Below the pieces are notes generated by a model that saw nothing but the letters and a program-made list of their open reading frames with translations, did not search any database and was not told the origin of the DNA. Shown one piece after another: positions 19,301 through 29,225 of a stretch of DNA of 32,193 nt (its first letter is position 1; each line of letters opens with the position of its first letter). This DNA is from Blastocladiella britannica (taxonomy: Eukaryota; Blastocladiomycota; Blastocladiomycetes; Blastocladiales; Blastocladiaceae). Both the position numbers and the translations under genes were made by a program. Location of the stretch: the NCBI GenBank assembly GCA_025349905.2, contig MU624678.1, positions 1-32,193 on the forward strand. Reading direction: 5' to 3'.

Positions 19301-22021
19301 CTCTTGGTGCCCGACCTCGCGGCGTCTGCAGCCCGTGCGGTGCTGGCAGTGCACTTGCACCGGCCCGAGCTGTCGTCGCAGCTGATGCCCCAAGTGTCGC
19401 GGGCACTGCAGTCGGCGCCGGCCGCCGCGGCCACGTCTCGCGCATTTGTGGTGTTTGATGCGCTGGTGGGCGTGGCGCGCGAGGCCGGATGTCCCGATGC
19501 CGCATGCGCGATGGTCGGCGTCGTGAACCGGTGGGGGATGCTGGACGACGACGACAGCGCCGGCGCCACCGCGGCGACCGCGGCTGCCCGCGCGTCCAGC
19601 GCATTTGCCGCCACTACCGTCGGAGCCGCGGCGGCTGCGTCCGCGACCATGTTTGCGGTCGACGCGCACGAGTATCGAGACTCGGTTCCTGTATCGAAAG
19701 TGGTCCCGATCCTGTTCCGCGTCGCGTCGCACCCGAACCCGCATATTTCGGCCGCCGCCGCGGCGCTGGTGAAAGGCCTGACGATGGTTTCAGGCGGGTG
19801 GCCGCCACTGTCCGCCTACCATGCGCCGATCTTTGCGCTGCTGCTGCGGTCCATGTCGCACTCGGTGTCCTCGGTACGTGAGTCGGCGCTCCTGGCGCTC
19901 CTGGACGCGCTCAAGACCGACCCGGCCGCCGTTACGCCGTACTTGACCGACGAGGTGTGCCGCGCGGCCCTGCGCTTACTGGACGACGTGCACGAGCCCG
20001 TGCAGCAGGCCGCAGTACGTACCAGTTCGGTGGTGATTTCGCGCGTTCCGCCCGCGACCGCAGTGCCGTTCCTGCTCGATTCGCTCAAGAGCTCGGCCGC
20101 GCCCGTCACCAAGTTTGCATTGACGTCGCTGATGCGCATGTGCTCGGCTGCGGCCCAGGCTGTTGGATCAGCGGGGACCGATGATCAGGCGGCCGCTGCG
20201 CTCGCGGTCAAGCCGCAGGATTTGGTCCCGCTGGTCCCGAGTATCGTCACGGCGCTGTTGGAAGCCCTGTCGGCCCTGGAGCCGCAGGTGATGAACTACA
20301 TCTCATTCGTACGTTTTTATATTCCACCAACCCCGCGACCAACCGGCCAGACACTAACGCCAGAATATGATAAATAGCACGTGCACAAGTACGATATGAC
20401 GACCGAGCAACTGGACGCGCGCCGCCTGGCCCTCCTGCAATCGTCACCAGTCATGTCGACGCTCGAGAACCTGGTCTCGCTTCCCTCCACGACCGAAGAC
20501 GTGGACGCCCTGTGCGCGGCCTTAACAGGCGTGATTCGCAAGGGCGTCGGGCTTCCGACTCGCGGCGGTGTTGCGCGAGTGATTTTGACGCTGCGGCCCG
20601 CGACTCTCCGCGCCTCGACCACCGCCGGCGACAGCATTCTCAAGGCGCTGTCGGGCGGCGTGTTTGACGCCAACTCGGCCGTACGCCACGTGATGGCCGC
20701 GGCCGCCGCGCACATTGTCGGATCGGGATCCGTCGAGACGCCCATGGTCACCAAGTTCCTGTCCCACCTGACCAAAACGTACGCCACGGGCGCAACCGAC
20801 CGCCGGCCCATGGTCGCCGAGGTAGCTGCCGCGCTCGTCAAGACACCCGGTGCCAAGGACGCGGTCGGCAAAGTCTTGGACGTGTGGATGCCCACCGCCG
20901 CCGTAGGCATGCACGCCACCGCGCCGGTCCCGCAGGCTGGCAGTGCCGAGGCCGCGGCGGCAGCAGCAGCGGCACGCAACGGGCCCGACGACCGGTCCGA
21001 GGCGAGTCTGTGGCGGTCCGTGTGGGCGTCGTACATCAACGTGGACGCCACGGGCGTGCGGCTGTACGGGTCCGAGATTGCGCGTGCCGCCGGCGAGTGG
21101 TTCTTGGCTACCCAGGACTGGGGATTGCAGGACCAGGCCGCACGGACGCTCAAGTGGCTGATTTCTGTCCAGCAGCAGCAGCAATCCGTCAGCAACGCTT
21201 TGTTGTTTGCGGTGGACGACACGGTGGTCACCAAGTTGGTGCAATCGGCCATGCAGCACAAGCGCGAGGCGTTACTGGTGGGCGCCATCGCCGTGTCGGC
21301 ATTCACGGTCCGCGGCCACCAGAAGGAAACTGACGTGACACGCGCCGCCACGTTCCTCGAATGGCTCACGCGCGAAGTGACGCGCTCGCACCGCGGGTAC
21401 CCGCTCGCGGTCGACTTTATCGACCAAGCCGGTCCCGCTGGCGCGTCGGCGGTCGTGGGTCAAGTGCGTCCCAATATCCTGGACACGCTGCTTCTGGAAG
21501 CGGCAGAAGCGTACCTGGCACCCGATAACGAGCGCAAAGTCAAAGCGCCCGTGCTCATAGATCTATGGGCGGCCGGAACTCAGGTTTTGGACGTGGCGCC
21601 GGCATCGATGGTCGCGCCCGGACACTTGGCGGCGCTCTTGAGCGTGTACTCGCGGCTCGCGGTCGCGCGCGGAGTGACATCCGGCGCCGTCACGGATCTC
21701 GGCCGCGTGGTGCGCATTGCGGCTCGGTTACCTCCCGCACTGGGCATGCACCCGACACAGCTGCTGGGAGCCGTGGCCAACGTTCCACAGTGCCTTGCTT
21801 CGTCCGCGATGGGAGTCGATGCGCAGGTGGCGGTGATCCGCGTCCTTGGCGAGCTTTGTGGGATGCGCGGCGAGATCCCAAGCTTGGCGCTTGCCAATAC
21901 GGCCCGCTCGGAACTCAAGGAATGGGTCCGCCGGGTCCTGGACCGGTCGCAGCTGGCACGGGACTCGCTGGCGCCGTTGGTTCGCGATGAGGTGGAGAAA
22001 CTGGAGAAATCGCTGGCTTGA
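16386..22021 (+). CDS. ECM29: ECM29 proteasome adaptor/scaffold, 5 exons, 1788 aa
   Basis: HEAT-repeat protein that binds the 26S proteasome, tethers core and regulatory particles and takes part in stress-induced remodelling. Exons 16386-17468, 17530-17698, 17768-18406, 18477-20308, 20378-22021. The N terminus (RAELVFALADSDDKLQHAL, then LLSHINARVR near residue 55) matches the ECM29 signature of a helix followed by LSHINKR. The length is close to yeast and human homologs (about 1850). Helical repeats run to the end, with ALLDALK and ARRLALLQSSPV segments in the C-terminal half. The protein is very Ala and Val rich, including Ala-rich loops near 19560-19640 and 20940-20985, a compositional feature of this genome. 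All five exons join in frame. Confidence 0.93.
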
Positions 22022-22309
22022 ATTCACATTGCTTTAACCGTTTTTTATGTATACGCTCGTTGTATCTGCGTGAAATAGAGCTCCGCCACGGCGAGTTGTG
22101 GCTGCATACCATGAAACGGATGATCGCTCTTGCCGGAAAATTGTGATTGTTTCTCCACGCCTTCACCATCACCGGAAGGAACCAGATGGAACGTTTCCAG
22201 CCGCTGATCAATCGTCGCCTCTGCCGCGAGCTTGCCGGGGCCTTTCGAAGACATACATAAAGGAAACGCTGGTCTCTCCATACTTTTCATTGAATCGATA
22301 TTCAACATC
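22022..22309 (+). promoter_or_regulatory. Promoter region of PQ-loop gene 1
   Basis: 288 bp between ECM29 and the first PQ-loop gene. An ACATACATAAAGG stretch at about 22250-22263, some 50 bp upstream of the ATG, is TATA-like. No other element was recognised. Confidence 0.35.
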
Positions 22310-23382
22310 ATGTCAAACCTTCCATGCATTTGCAACCCGGCGTTCGTAACGATTAGCGGCGCGAACTACCCATACTCTCAGTTCTTTGGAACCATCCTTG
22401 GCGAGTGTGTGTACTCTCCTCGGCAATTTGCGGCCGAGATCATTGGTCTGCTCTCCATTGTTGGATTTGCCGTTTCGTTTGTTCCCCAGGTGTGGCACTC
22501 GTACCAGCGCAAGTCGGTCCAGGGATTGACGTTTTCCTTCTTTTTGCTTCTTGCTGGTGCGTCCCTTGCATTTTTTGGAAATTGTATATTTACAGTGTGA
22601 AACAAACAAAAATAGCCGGTGATATGGTGACTCTCCTTGGCACTTTCCTTACGCAGCAGTTCGCAACGCAAAAGTGGCTCGCGGTCTTGTTTGGTGTCGA
22701 GTCGGTGATCTTGGGCGTCCAGTTCACGTACTACAGCATGATCTACCCACGCCTGGTCCAGTGGCAAAAGTCGCGGAATGCAGCACACACCGTCCCTCAA
22801 ACCGACTCGTCTCAAGAAGCGCTGGCCGCTTCTTCTCAGCAACCGCAATCAGGACCGCAGACGGTGTCGATGGCCGCGTCGTTGATTCCTATGGCCCTCG
22901 CGGCTGGCGTAGCGCTGGCTCGCCGCGCTGTCTCTTCGCCCACTGCCACTTCGATTCTGACCACCATGTCAGCGCTGGAATCCGCACCGCTCTGCGACGC
23001 GACGCCCGAACTGTCGGTTGCAGCGCACACCGCCGGCTGGGTGACCGCATGGATCAGTGCCGGGATCTTCTTGGTCAGTCGCATTGGTCAGATCCGCACC
23101 AACTACAAGCTGAAATCGTCGGCGGGCATGTCGCTATGGTTTGTGCTGATGCTGTTTTCCAGCAACGTCATGTACTCGTTGTCGGTGCTACTCCGGATCG
23201 ACGAGGTGAGTACTACCAAGTTGTTGGAGGGAACGTTGCCGTTTGCAATTGGTGGAGTGGCCGCGGTGCTGCAGGACGGGATCTTGGTCACGCAGTGGGT
23301 CATGTACCATAAGAACACGGCGGCCGTGCTTGATGACGAGGAGGTTGAGGTGGACGAAGAGGATGACGAGAAGAAGGAATAA
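22310..23382 (+). CDS. PQ-loop repeat transporter (SLC66/YPQ-like), paralog 1, 337 aa
   Basis: Seven-helix transporter family moving cationic amino acids out of the vacuole or lysosome. Exons 22310-22556 and 22616-23382. An N-terminal CICNP segment precedes the first PQ motif, FVPQVWHSYQRKS, with PQ at residues 59-60. The second repeat reads SRIGQIRTNYKLKSSAG with Gly-Gln at 240-241 instead of Pro-Gln. The linker between repeats is Gln/Ser rich and the C terminus is a strongly acidic tail. The splice restores AAGDMVTLLG. A tandem paralog starts 349 bp downstream on the same strand with the same exon layout. Vacuolar location and substrate are inferred from the family. Confidence 0.92.
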
Positions 23383-23730
23383 TGTACTTTTGACTTGATC
23401 CATTTTTTCCAAACAATTTCTTCCTCGTAAATTCTATTGGATCAATTGAGACCCATGGAAAGTGGACACAGAGGACAATTGCGGAATTTCTTGTTTGGTA
23501 TGTTTGTTGTGCAAGATAAAAGATCAACCCGGAAAATTGGACAGATTTCTCCTCTGGGCACTTAAAAAATGTCAGCGGGATCATTTCTTTTCCTCCTCCT
23601 CCCTGCCGAACCTGATGCATACCAAAAGGTTGAAATATAGCCGGAATGCGACTACAAAAGGGAACCGAGTTTCCCTCTGTACCCTGGGCAGCGTTTTTTT
23701 AACAAGCAGCACATAAAATTCAAATATACA
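23383..23730. other. Intergenic between the two PQ-loop paralogs
   Basis: 348 bp holding the 3' flank of paralog 1 and the promoter of paralog 2. It is AT-richer than the genes. TATA-like stretches are AAATATAG at about 23632-23639 and ACATAAAATT at about 23711-23720. It shows no obvious similarity to the 288-bp promoter of paralog 1 beyond base composition, and no ORF is supported. Confidence 0.5.
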
Positions 23731-24846
23731 ATGTCTTCATCCGATATTCCATGCATCTGCAACCCCGCATCGTTGGTGATTGATGGTATCGACTACCCGT
23801 ACTCGCAGCTGTGGGGCAGTGCGCTCGGCGAGTGCATTTACACGCCACGGCAGACCGCCTCCGAGATCATTGGCCTTGCATCGATTGCTGGATACGCGGT
23901 CGCATTCCTGCCGCAAGTATGGCACTCGTACCAACGCAAGTCGGTTGAGGGGTTTACATTTTCCTTCTTTGTGATGTTTGCAGGTATGCTACCTTTTATT
24001 GTGTGGATCCGAGTTTAGTCTCACTGTTTTTTTTTCACTACAGCTGGCGACATGGTCACTCTCCTCGGCGCATTTCTCACTCAGCAGTTTGCCACACAGA
24101 GGTGGCTGGCAGTGCTCTTTGCCGTTGAATCGGTGATCCTCGGCGTGCAGTTTGCGTACTACAACTTGGTGTACCCGCGGCTGGAGCGGCGGCGGCAGTT
24201 GCGGACTGCAGATGATGATGCAGCGACCAGTAGTGCGGAATCGGCGCTGGTATCGCAGCCACCACCACCACAGACCGTCTCGCTTGCCGCCTCGTTGATC
24301 CCCATGGCGATCGCGGCAGGTGTGGCCCTAGCTCGTCGTGCCGCCAGCTCATCGACTGCAGCAGCAACAGCAGCAACAGTCTTGACACTGGCATCTGCTC
24401 CAATCTGTGATGCGACGCCCGAACTGTCCCCGGCGGCCCACACCGCCGGCTGGGTGACGGCGTGGCTCAGCGCGGCCATTTTCCTGGTGAGCCGGTTCGG
24501 CCAGATCCGCACCAACTACAAGACCAAGTCGTCGACGGGTGTTTCGCCATGGTTCATTTTCATGCTGTTCTTCAACAACGTGCTGTACATGGTGTCGGTG
24601 CTGCTTCGGATCGACGAGGTTAGCGCGACTAAGATGATCGAGGGCACGTTGCCGTTCTTGCTGGGCAGCGCGGGCCCGATTGCACAGGACGCGGTGCTGC
24701 TGGTGCAGTGGTTCATGTACCGCAAGAACACGGTGGTGCCGGTTGCGGATCAGAATGGCGAAGAAGAGAGCGATAGTGATTTGGACGAGGATGAGGAGGG
24801 ACGCGTACAAAAAAAGCGGCCGATGTCGTCGTCGTCCTCGTCTTGA
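23731..24846 (+). CDS. PQ-loop repeat transporter (SLC66/YPQ-like), paralog 2, 351 aa
   Basis: Tandem duplicate of the preceding gene. Exons 23731-23983 and 24044-24846; the intron interrupts the same Ala codon at the same phase as in paralog 1. First motif FLPQVWHSYQRKS; second SRFGQIRTNYKTKSSTG, again GQ. Blocks such as QVWHSYQRKSV, LTQQFATQ, WLAVLF and HTAGWVTAW are shared, whereas the linkers differ (Ala/Thr-rich here) and the acidic C-terminal tail ends in a run of serines. This pattern indicates an old duplication under constraint in the membrane helices, with both copies intact. Function is inferred from the family. Confidence 0.92.
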
Positions 24847-25012
24847 CCTGATGGAATATATGTGCACTACTTTTCTTTTCGTTTTTGGTTTTGTATGCTC
24901 GTCGCTGGCAGTGGGTCCATCACGGTAGTATTCCAGCACGTGTGCCGTCAACAAACTCTGCCACTTTGTGGTGGGTTTTCTCTTTGTGAAGCGCTCGTCC
25001 AACCCAAAGAAA

Positions 25013-26762
25013 ATGCCGCCGAAAGCCGCCGCCGCCGCCGCCGCCGCCAACAACGAGGTTGCCAATGCCGCCCGTTTCGGTCGTGTCCGCAACAACTTGA
25101 AGGTACTTTTTTTCTTGGTCGATCAACAACAAGTACCTCACACTGACTCTATACTCCATGTACAGATGGGTGTCGTCGGCCTGCCCAATGTCGGGTATGC
25201 ATCAATTATGCTCTACATATAAATGGTCAACACCGACCAAAAATATAATACACAGCAAATCGTCGCTCTTCAACCTGCTCACCGAGCAAGCCGCCGCGGC
25301 CGAGAACTACCCGTTCTGCACCATTGAGCCCAACGAGGCGCGCTGCGCGGTGCCCGACGACCGCTACGAGCACCTGTGCTCGCTGTGGAAGCCGCCGTCG
25401 TGCTACCCGGCCTTCCTGTTTGTCACCGACATTGCCGGCCTCATCAAGGGCGCGTCGGAGGGCCAGGGCCTCGGGAACGCTTTCCTGTCGCACATTCAGG
25501 CCGTGGACGGCATTTACCACGTTGTCCGGTATTGTCGTCTATTTTTCGTTTCCTTGGTTGTTGATCTCATTGGCAATATCAATACACAGCGCCTTCGAGA
25601 ACGACGACGTGATCCACGTCGACGACTCGGTGGACCCCGTCCGCGACTTGGAGACCATCCAGGCCGAGCTGTGCAAGAAGGCACGGTTAACTTTTTTTTT
25701 TCTGTGTCGCTATTGACACTTTGTTACTGACCCTTTAACGCTAAACAGGATCTGGAGATTGTCGAAAAGGCCATGGCCGCCGAGGAGCTGGCGACTCGCA
25801 AGACTGCTGGCAAGTTCAAGCTGTCGCCCCTGTTCAACGACACCATGGCCAAGCTCAAGACCGTCCGTTATTCTTTGATTTTTTTTTTCCTCTGGATGGA
25901 GTCAAAAACTTATATCTTCGATACAGATGCTCTCCGAGAGCAAGCCCGTTCGCAACGGCGAGTGGACCACCTCGGAGGTGGAGCTGATCAACGAGAAGGT
26001 GCATTTTATCGAATTTTTCTTTAATGGATTCGACCGACGCTGACAAAATAACACATAGCTCGTCCTGATCACCACTAAGCCCGTCATTTACTTGGTCAAC
26101 ATGGACCAGAAGGACTACATTCGCAAGAAGAACAAGTGGCTGCTCAAGGTACATTTCTCTCTTTTTTTTTACGTTCACTTCCTGAATCCCTCACTCACAA
26201 ATTGGTTAAAAATTGATAAAGATCCACAACTGGATCCAGGCCCACGGCGGCGGCACCATGATCCCGTTCTCGGTTGAATTCGAGCAGGCGGTGTGGGACA
26301 AGCGCGAGGACCCCGTGGCCCTCGAGGCGTTCTACAAGGAGGTGGGCGCGGTGTCGACGCTGCCCAAGATCATCAAGACCGGCTACGCGGCCCTGGATCT
26401 GATCTACTATTTCACCGCCGGTGAGAAGGAGGTCCGCTGCTGGACCGTCCGTCGCGGCGCCCTTGCGCCCCAGGCAGCCGGTGTCATTCACACTGACTTG
26501 TTCGTTATCATCCTTTTTTGATGACGTTTACAAGTCAAAACTCACATACCCCTCCCAAATATATAACAGCGAAAAGGCCTTTATCAAGGGCGAGGTGTGT
26601 GCGTATGAGGACTTCAAGGCGCTGTGCAACGGCCAAAAGTCGATGGCTCCCATCAAGGCCGCCGGCAAGTACCGCCAGGAGGGCAAGACGTACGTTGTCC
26701 AGGACGGTGACATTATCTACTGGCAGATTGGTACGATCCAGAAGGTTGTTGCCAAGAAGTAA
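25013..26762 (+). CDS. OLA1: OLA1/YchF Obg-like ATPase, 9 exons, 409 aa
   Basis: Cytosolic P-loop NTPase of the Obg family that prefers ATP and is linked to ribosomes, translation and stress response. Exons 25013-25102, 25166-25194, 25256-25528, 25590-25680, 25749-25862, 25927-25998, 26059-26148, 26222-26499, 26570-26762. The G1 motif GLPNVGKS (35-42) spans the 29-nt exon 2. G3 is [17 protein letters not shown]. The G4 position reads [14 protein letters not shown] at 237-250. The TGS domain fills the C-terminal 85 residues ([23 protein letters not shown]). Length matches yeast and human homologs. A poly-Ala stretch after MPPKA replaces the usual short N terminus. Eight introns are many for a fungal gene of this size; intron 4 needs a GC donor. 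Confidence 0.97.
25681..25748 (+). other. OLA1 intron 4: GC-AG intron
   Basis: The frame and conserved junction (ELCKK then DLEIVEK) require phase-0 joining of AAG|GCACGG to the acceptor AACAG|GAT. The nearest GT donors (GTGCAA upstream, GTTAAC downstream) would shift the frame. This makes a 68-nt intron with a GC donor, the only one among 33 here. Confidence 0.75.
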
Positions 26763-26767
26763 ATAAA
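26762..26767 (+). terminator. AATAAA polyadenylation signal overlapping the OLA1 stop
   Basis: The hexamer AATAAA begins on the last base of the OLA1 TAA stop codon. Only 66 bp separate the OLA1 stop from the convergent TCP1 stop, so 3' ends of the two transcripts must be very short or overlap. Confidence 0.5.
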
Positions 26768-26828
26768 GACAAGTATTGCGTCGTTGTACATTCTGCCTTC
26801 GAAAGAAATACAACCCAAAAAAAAAGAT

Positions 26829-28944
26829 TTAGTGCATGTCGTCGTGGGGATCGCCCTCCTGCTGTGGCGCCGCGAGCTTGATCATGTCGTCGATACGCAG
26901 CACCGAGATGGCGGCCTCGGTCGCGGCCTTGAGCGACTTGATCTTGGACATTGCCGGCTCCAAGACGCCCGCCTTGGCATTGTCGCGCACCTCGCCCTTG
27001 ATCAGGTCCAGGCCCGTGGTCTTGAGCGCGCGCTTGGCCTCGGACGCTCCGGGCTTTTGCGACACCGCGTGGTACGCCAGCAGCTTGGCCACCAGGTCCG
27101 TCGAGTCCTTGGCGGCATTGACCGCCAGCTGCTTGGGGATCACCAGCAGCGCCTGCGCAAACTCGGCGATCGCGAGCTGCTCGCGGGTCGACTAATGATA
27201 TGTTTTTTTCTTTGAGTTGTCAACATCAAGGCAAATAAAATCAAAAAAAAAAACAATGAGAAAACGAACCAAAGTCGTGGCAAAGTTCTCCAGGTACACG
27301 GCCAGCGCGGCCTCGACGGCGCCACCGCCGGGCACCACAGCGCCGGACTCGAGCGTGCGCTTGACGACGCACAGCGAGTCGTGCAGCGACCGCTCCATCT
27401 CGTCGAGCATGTAGTCGTTGGCGCCGCGCAAGATGATGGACGCCGCCGACACGCTCTTGGTGCCGCGGATCATGATCAGTTCGTCGTCCGAGATGCGCTG
27501 CTGGCTGACCGATTCGGCCTGGCCCAGGAAGCTCGCCTCGAACGTCTCCTCGCCCTCGAGGTTAGCCAGCGACGAAATCATGGTGGCGCCGGTCGCCTTG
27601 GCAATGCGCTTCATGTCGTCCTTGGTGACCCGACGCACCGCCATCGCGCCCTTGTCGACAAAGTACTTGAGGCACATGTCGTCAATGCCCTTGGTCGTCA
27701 GCACCACGTTGGCGCCCGACGCCAGGATCTTGGCAATGCGCTCGGCGGTGATGTCCGACTCGCGGGCGCGGATCGCCTCCAGCTGCGTTGGGTCGTCCAC
27801 AATCACGTGCACGCCAAGGTGCATGCGCGCCTTCATCAGGTTCATGTCGAGGCACGCAATCTTGGCGCCGACAATCTTGGTGGGCATGGCTATCGTGTTT
27901 TTGCATGAGTATTCGAGTATGAAATAAAGTCAATAAATAAAGAAAAAAAAGTACCCTGTGAGGCGATCGTGCAGTTGAGCGCGTAGCCATTGACAAACAT
28001 CGACTCCTTGGCCGACTTGCCGTGTGCCTTGAGCACGTTGACGGCCTTGACCGGGTACTTTGTCTCGCCACGGGCGTTGGTGTTCTTGACCGCGAGCATA
28101 GCGTCCACGACCATGTTAGCAAAGAACGTGTCATCGGGCCCAATGATCTTGGAGCTCATGGACGTCTTGGCGGCGTTGATCAGGCACTCGCGGCCCAGCT
28201 GGTCGACGCGCATCGACATCGACTCGGTGATGTACTTGCACGCCTCGCGCACCGCCAGACGGTAGCCCGTGATGATGGTGGTCGGGTGGATCTTGTTCTT
28301 GACCAGCTCGTTGGCGCGCTTCAGCAGCTCGGCGGCCACAATCACCACCGACGTGGTGCCGTCGCCCACCTCCTTGTCCTGCTGCTGCGCCAGCTCCACC
28401 AGAACCTTGGCGGCCGGGTGCTCAACCTCCAGCAGACGCAGGATCGTGGCGCCGTCGTTGGTGATGGTCACGTCGCCGACCTCGTCCACCAGCATCTTGT
28501 CGAGGCCCACGGGGCCCAGCGACGTCTTAACAATGTTGGCAATCGAGCATGCCGCGAGGACTGTTTTTTTTTTGTTCATATTGATCGCACCATATAATAA
28601 AATACAGTAAGGCGGCGGTGAAAACGCGACCAGAAACCAGCAGGCAGGACGTGGACGGTTGGTTGGTTGATCAGAGGCGTTGTTGTTGTTATTTTGTAGT
28701 TGTCGAATACGCGCGCAGACCAAAGCGTGCATGCATGCATGCGTGGACGGACGGACGAGGACGTGACAGCAGCGTATATGGAAATATAAGGAATAGAATA
28801 TGGGCGGCCAGTCAGTCTCAATGCAAGTGCATATATTGGTCGCCAATAAGTAAAATAATACGGACCGTTCTGCGACCGAATATCCTGGCCCGAAGTACGC
28901 TCGCCACCAATGCTAAGTGCGGTTTGGTCTTTGGAGGGCGCCAT
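26829..28944 (-). CDS. TCP1: TCP1, CCT/TRiC chaperonin subunit alpha, 4 exons, 555 aa
   Basis: Subunit of the cytosolic group II chaperonin folding actin, tubulin and WD40 proteins. Exons 28944-28866, 28560-27955, 27889-27270, 27191-26829. The first exon codes for [14 protein letters not shown], the alpha-type N terminus, and joins to [19 protein letters not shown] after a 305-nt intron. Chaperonin signatures: [25 protein letters not shown] at 92-97, GGGAVEAAL. Alpha-specific segments include [13 protein letters not shown] and [17 protein letters not shown]. The C-terminal tail is short and acidic (GDPHDDMH). The ATG at 28944 is preferred because the conserved start is upstream of the long intron. 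It is convergent with OLA1 and divergent from ADE5,7. Confidence 0.97.
28561..28865 (-). other. TCP1 intron 1: 305 nt, by far the longest in the window
   Basis: Donor GTCCGT joins to acceptor ACAG, keeping QN-V-LAACS in frame. The intron holds GCATGC repeats (28729-28742), a GGAC tandem run next to it, and an AAC-rich tract (plus-strand GTTGTT at about 28679-28690). No C/D or H/ACA snoRNA boxes could be placed with confidence. Confidence 0.85.
28729..28742. repeat. GCAT tandem repeat forming a self-complementary tract
   Basis: GCATGCATGCATGC is a perfect inverted and direct repeat (3.5 GCAT units) within the first intron of TCP1, followed at once by GGACGGACGGAC. Confidence 0.9.
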
Positions 28945-29225
28945 ATGGTTGATCAGCGCAAAAGAAAAAAAAATACGAATAAATACTTTCAAAGAAGCGC
29001 GCAGCAGAAGGTGAGAAAGTCGTGAAAAGTGCTAAAAACCTACTAGGTCACGTCAAGTATATTTTAGTTGGCTACTTGCTGATTAGCGTTAGCGGCTGTT
29101 TTCGGGTCCGGAAATCTCGCACGGCGGCACCCGGGCTCGCGCTCCTCGTATATAAAGGCACTACACGACCCACCCCTGCTGCCACTCCTCCAAGCGACCA
29201 TATCTCCCTCAGAAATTTTAAAAGA
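28945..29225. promoter_or_regulatory. Shared divergent promoter of TCP1 and ADE5,7
   Basis: 281 bp between the two start codons. TATATAAA at 29149-29156 faces ADE5,7, about 70 bp before its ATG. TCACGTCA at 29048-29055 is one base from a CRE/ATF palindrome (TGACGTCA). No clear TATA box faces TCP1. Element functions are inferred from motif shape only. Confidence 0.6.
29149..29156 (+). promoter_or_regulatory. TATA box of ADE5,7
   Basis: TATATAAA followed by GG lies about 70 bp upstream of the ADE5,7 start codon in a GC-rich setting, the clearest core promoter element in the window. Confidence 0.65.

Noticed and set aside
18791..19744. Minus-strand 317-codon frame opposite ECM29
   Set aside because: Arg-rich antisense shadow of exon 4 of ECM29, with no domain and no start context.
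28729..28760. GCATGC and GGAC repeats as a CRISPR-like or satellite array
   Set aside because: Units are 4 nt with no spacers; it is a short microsatellite in an intron.
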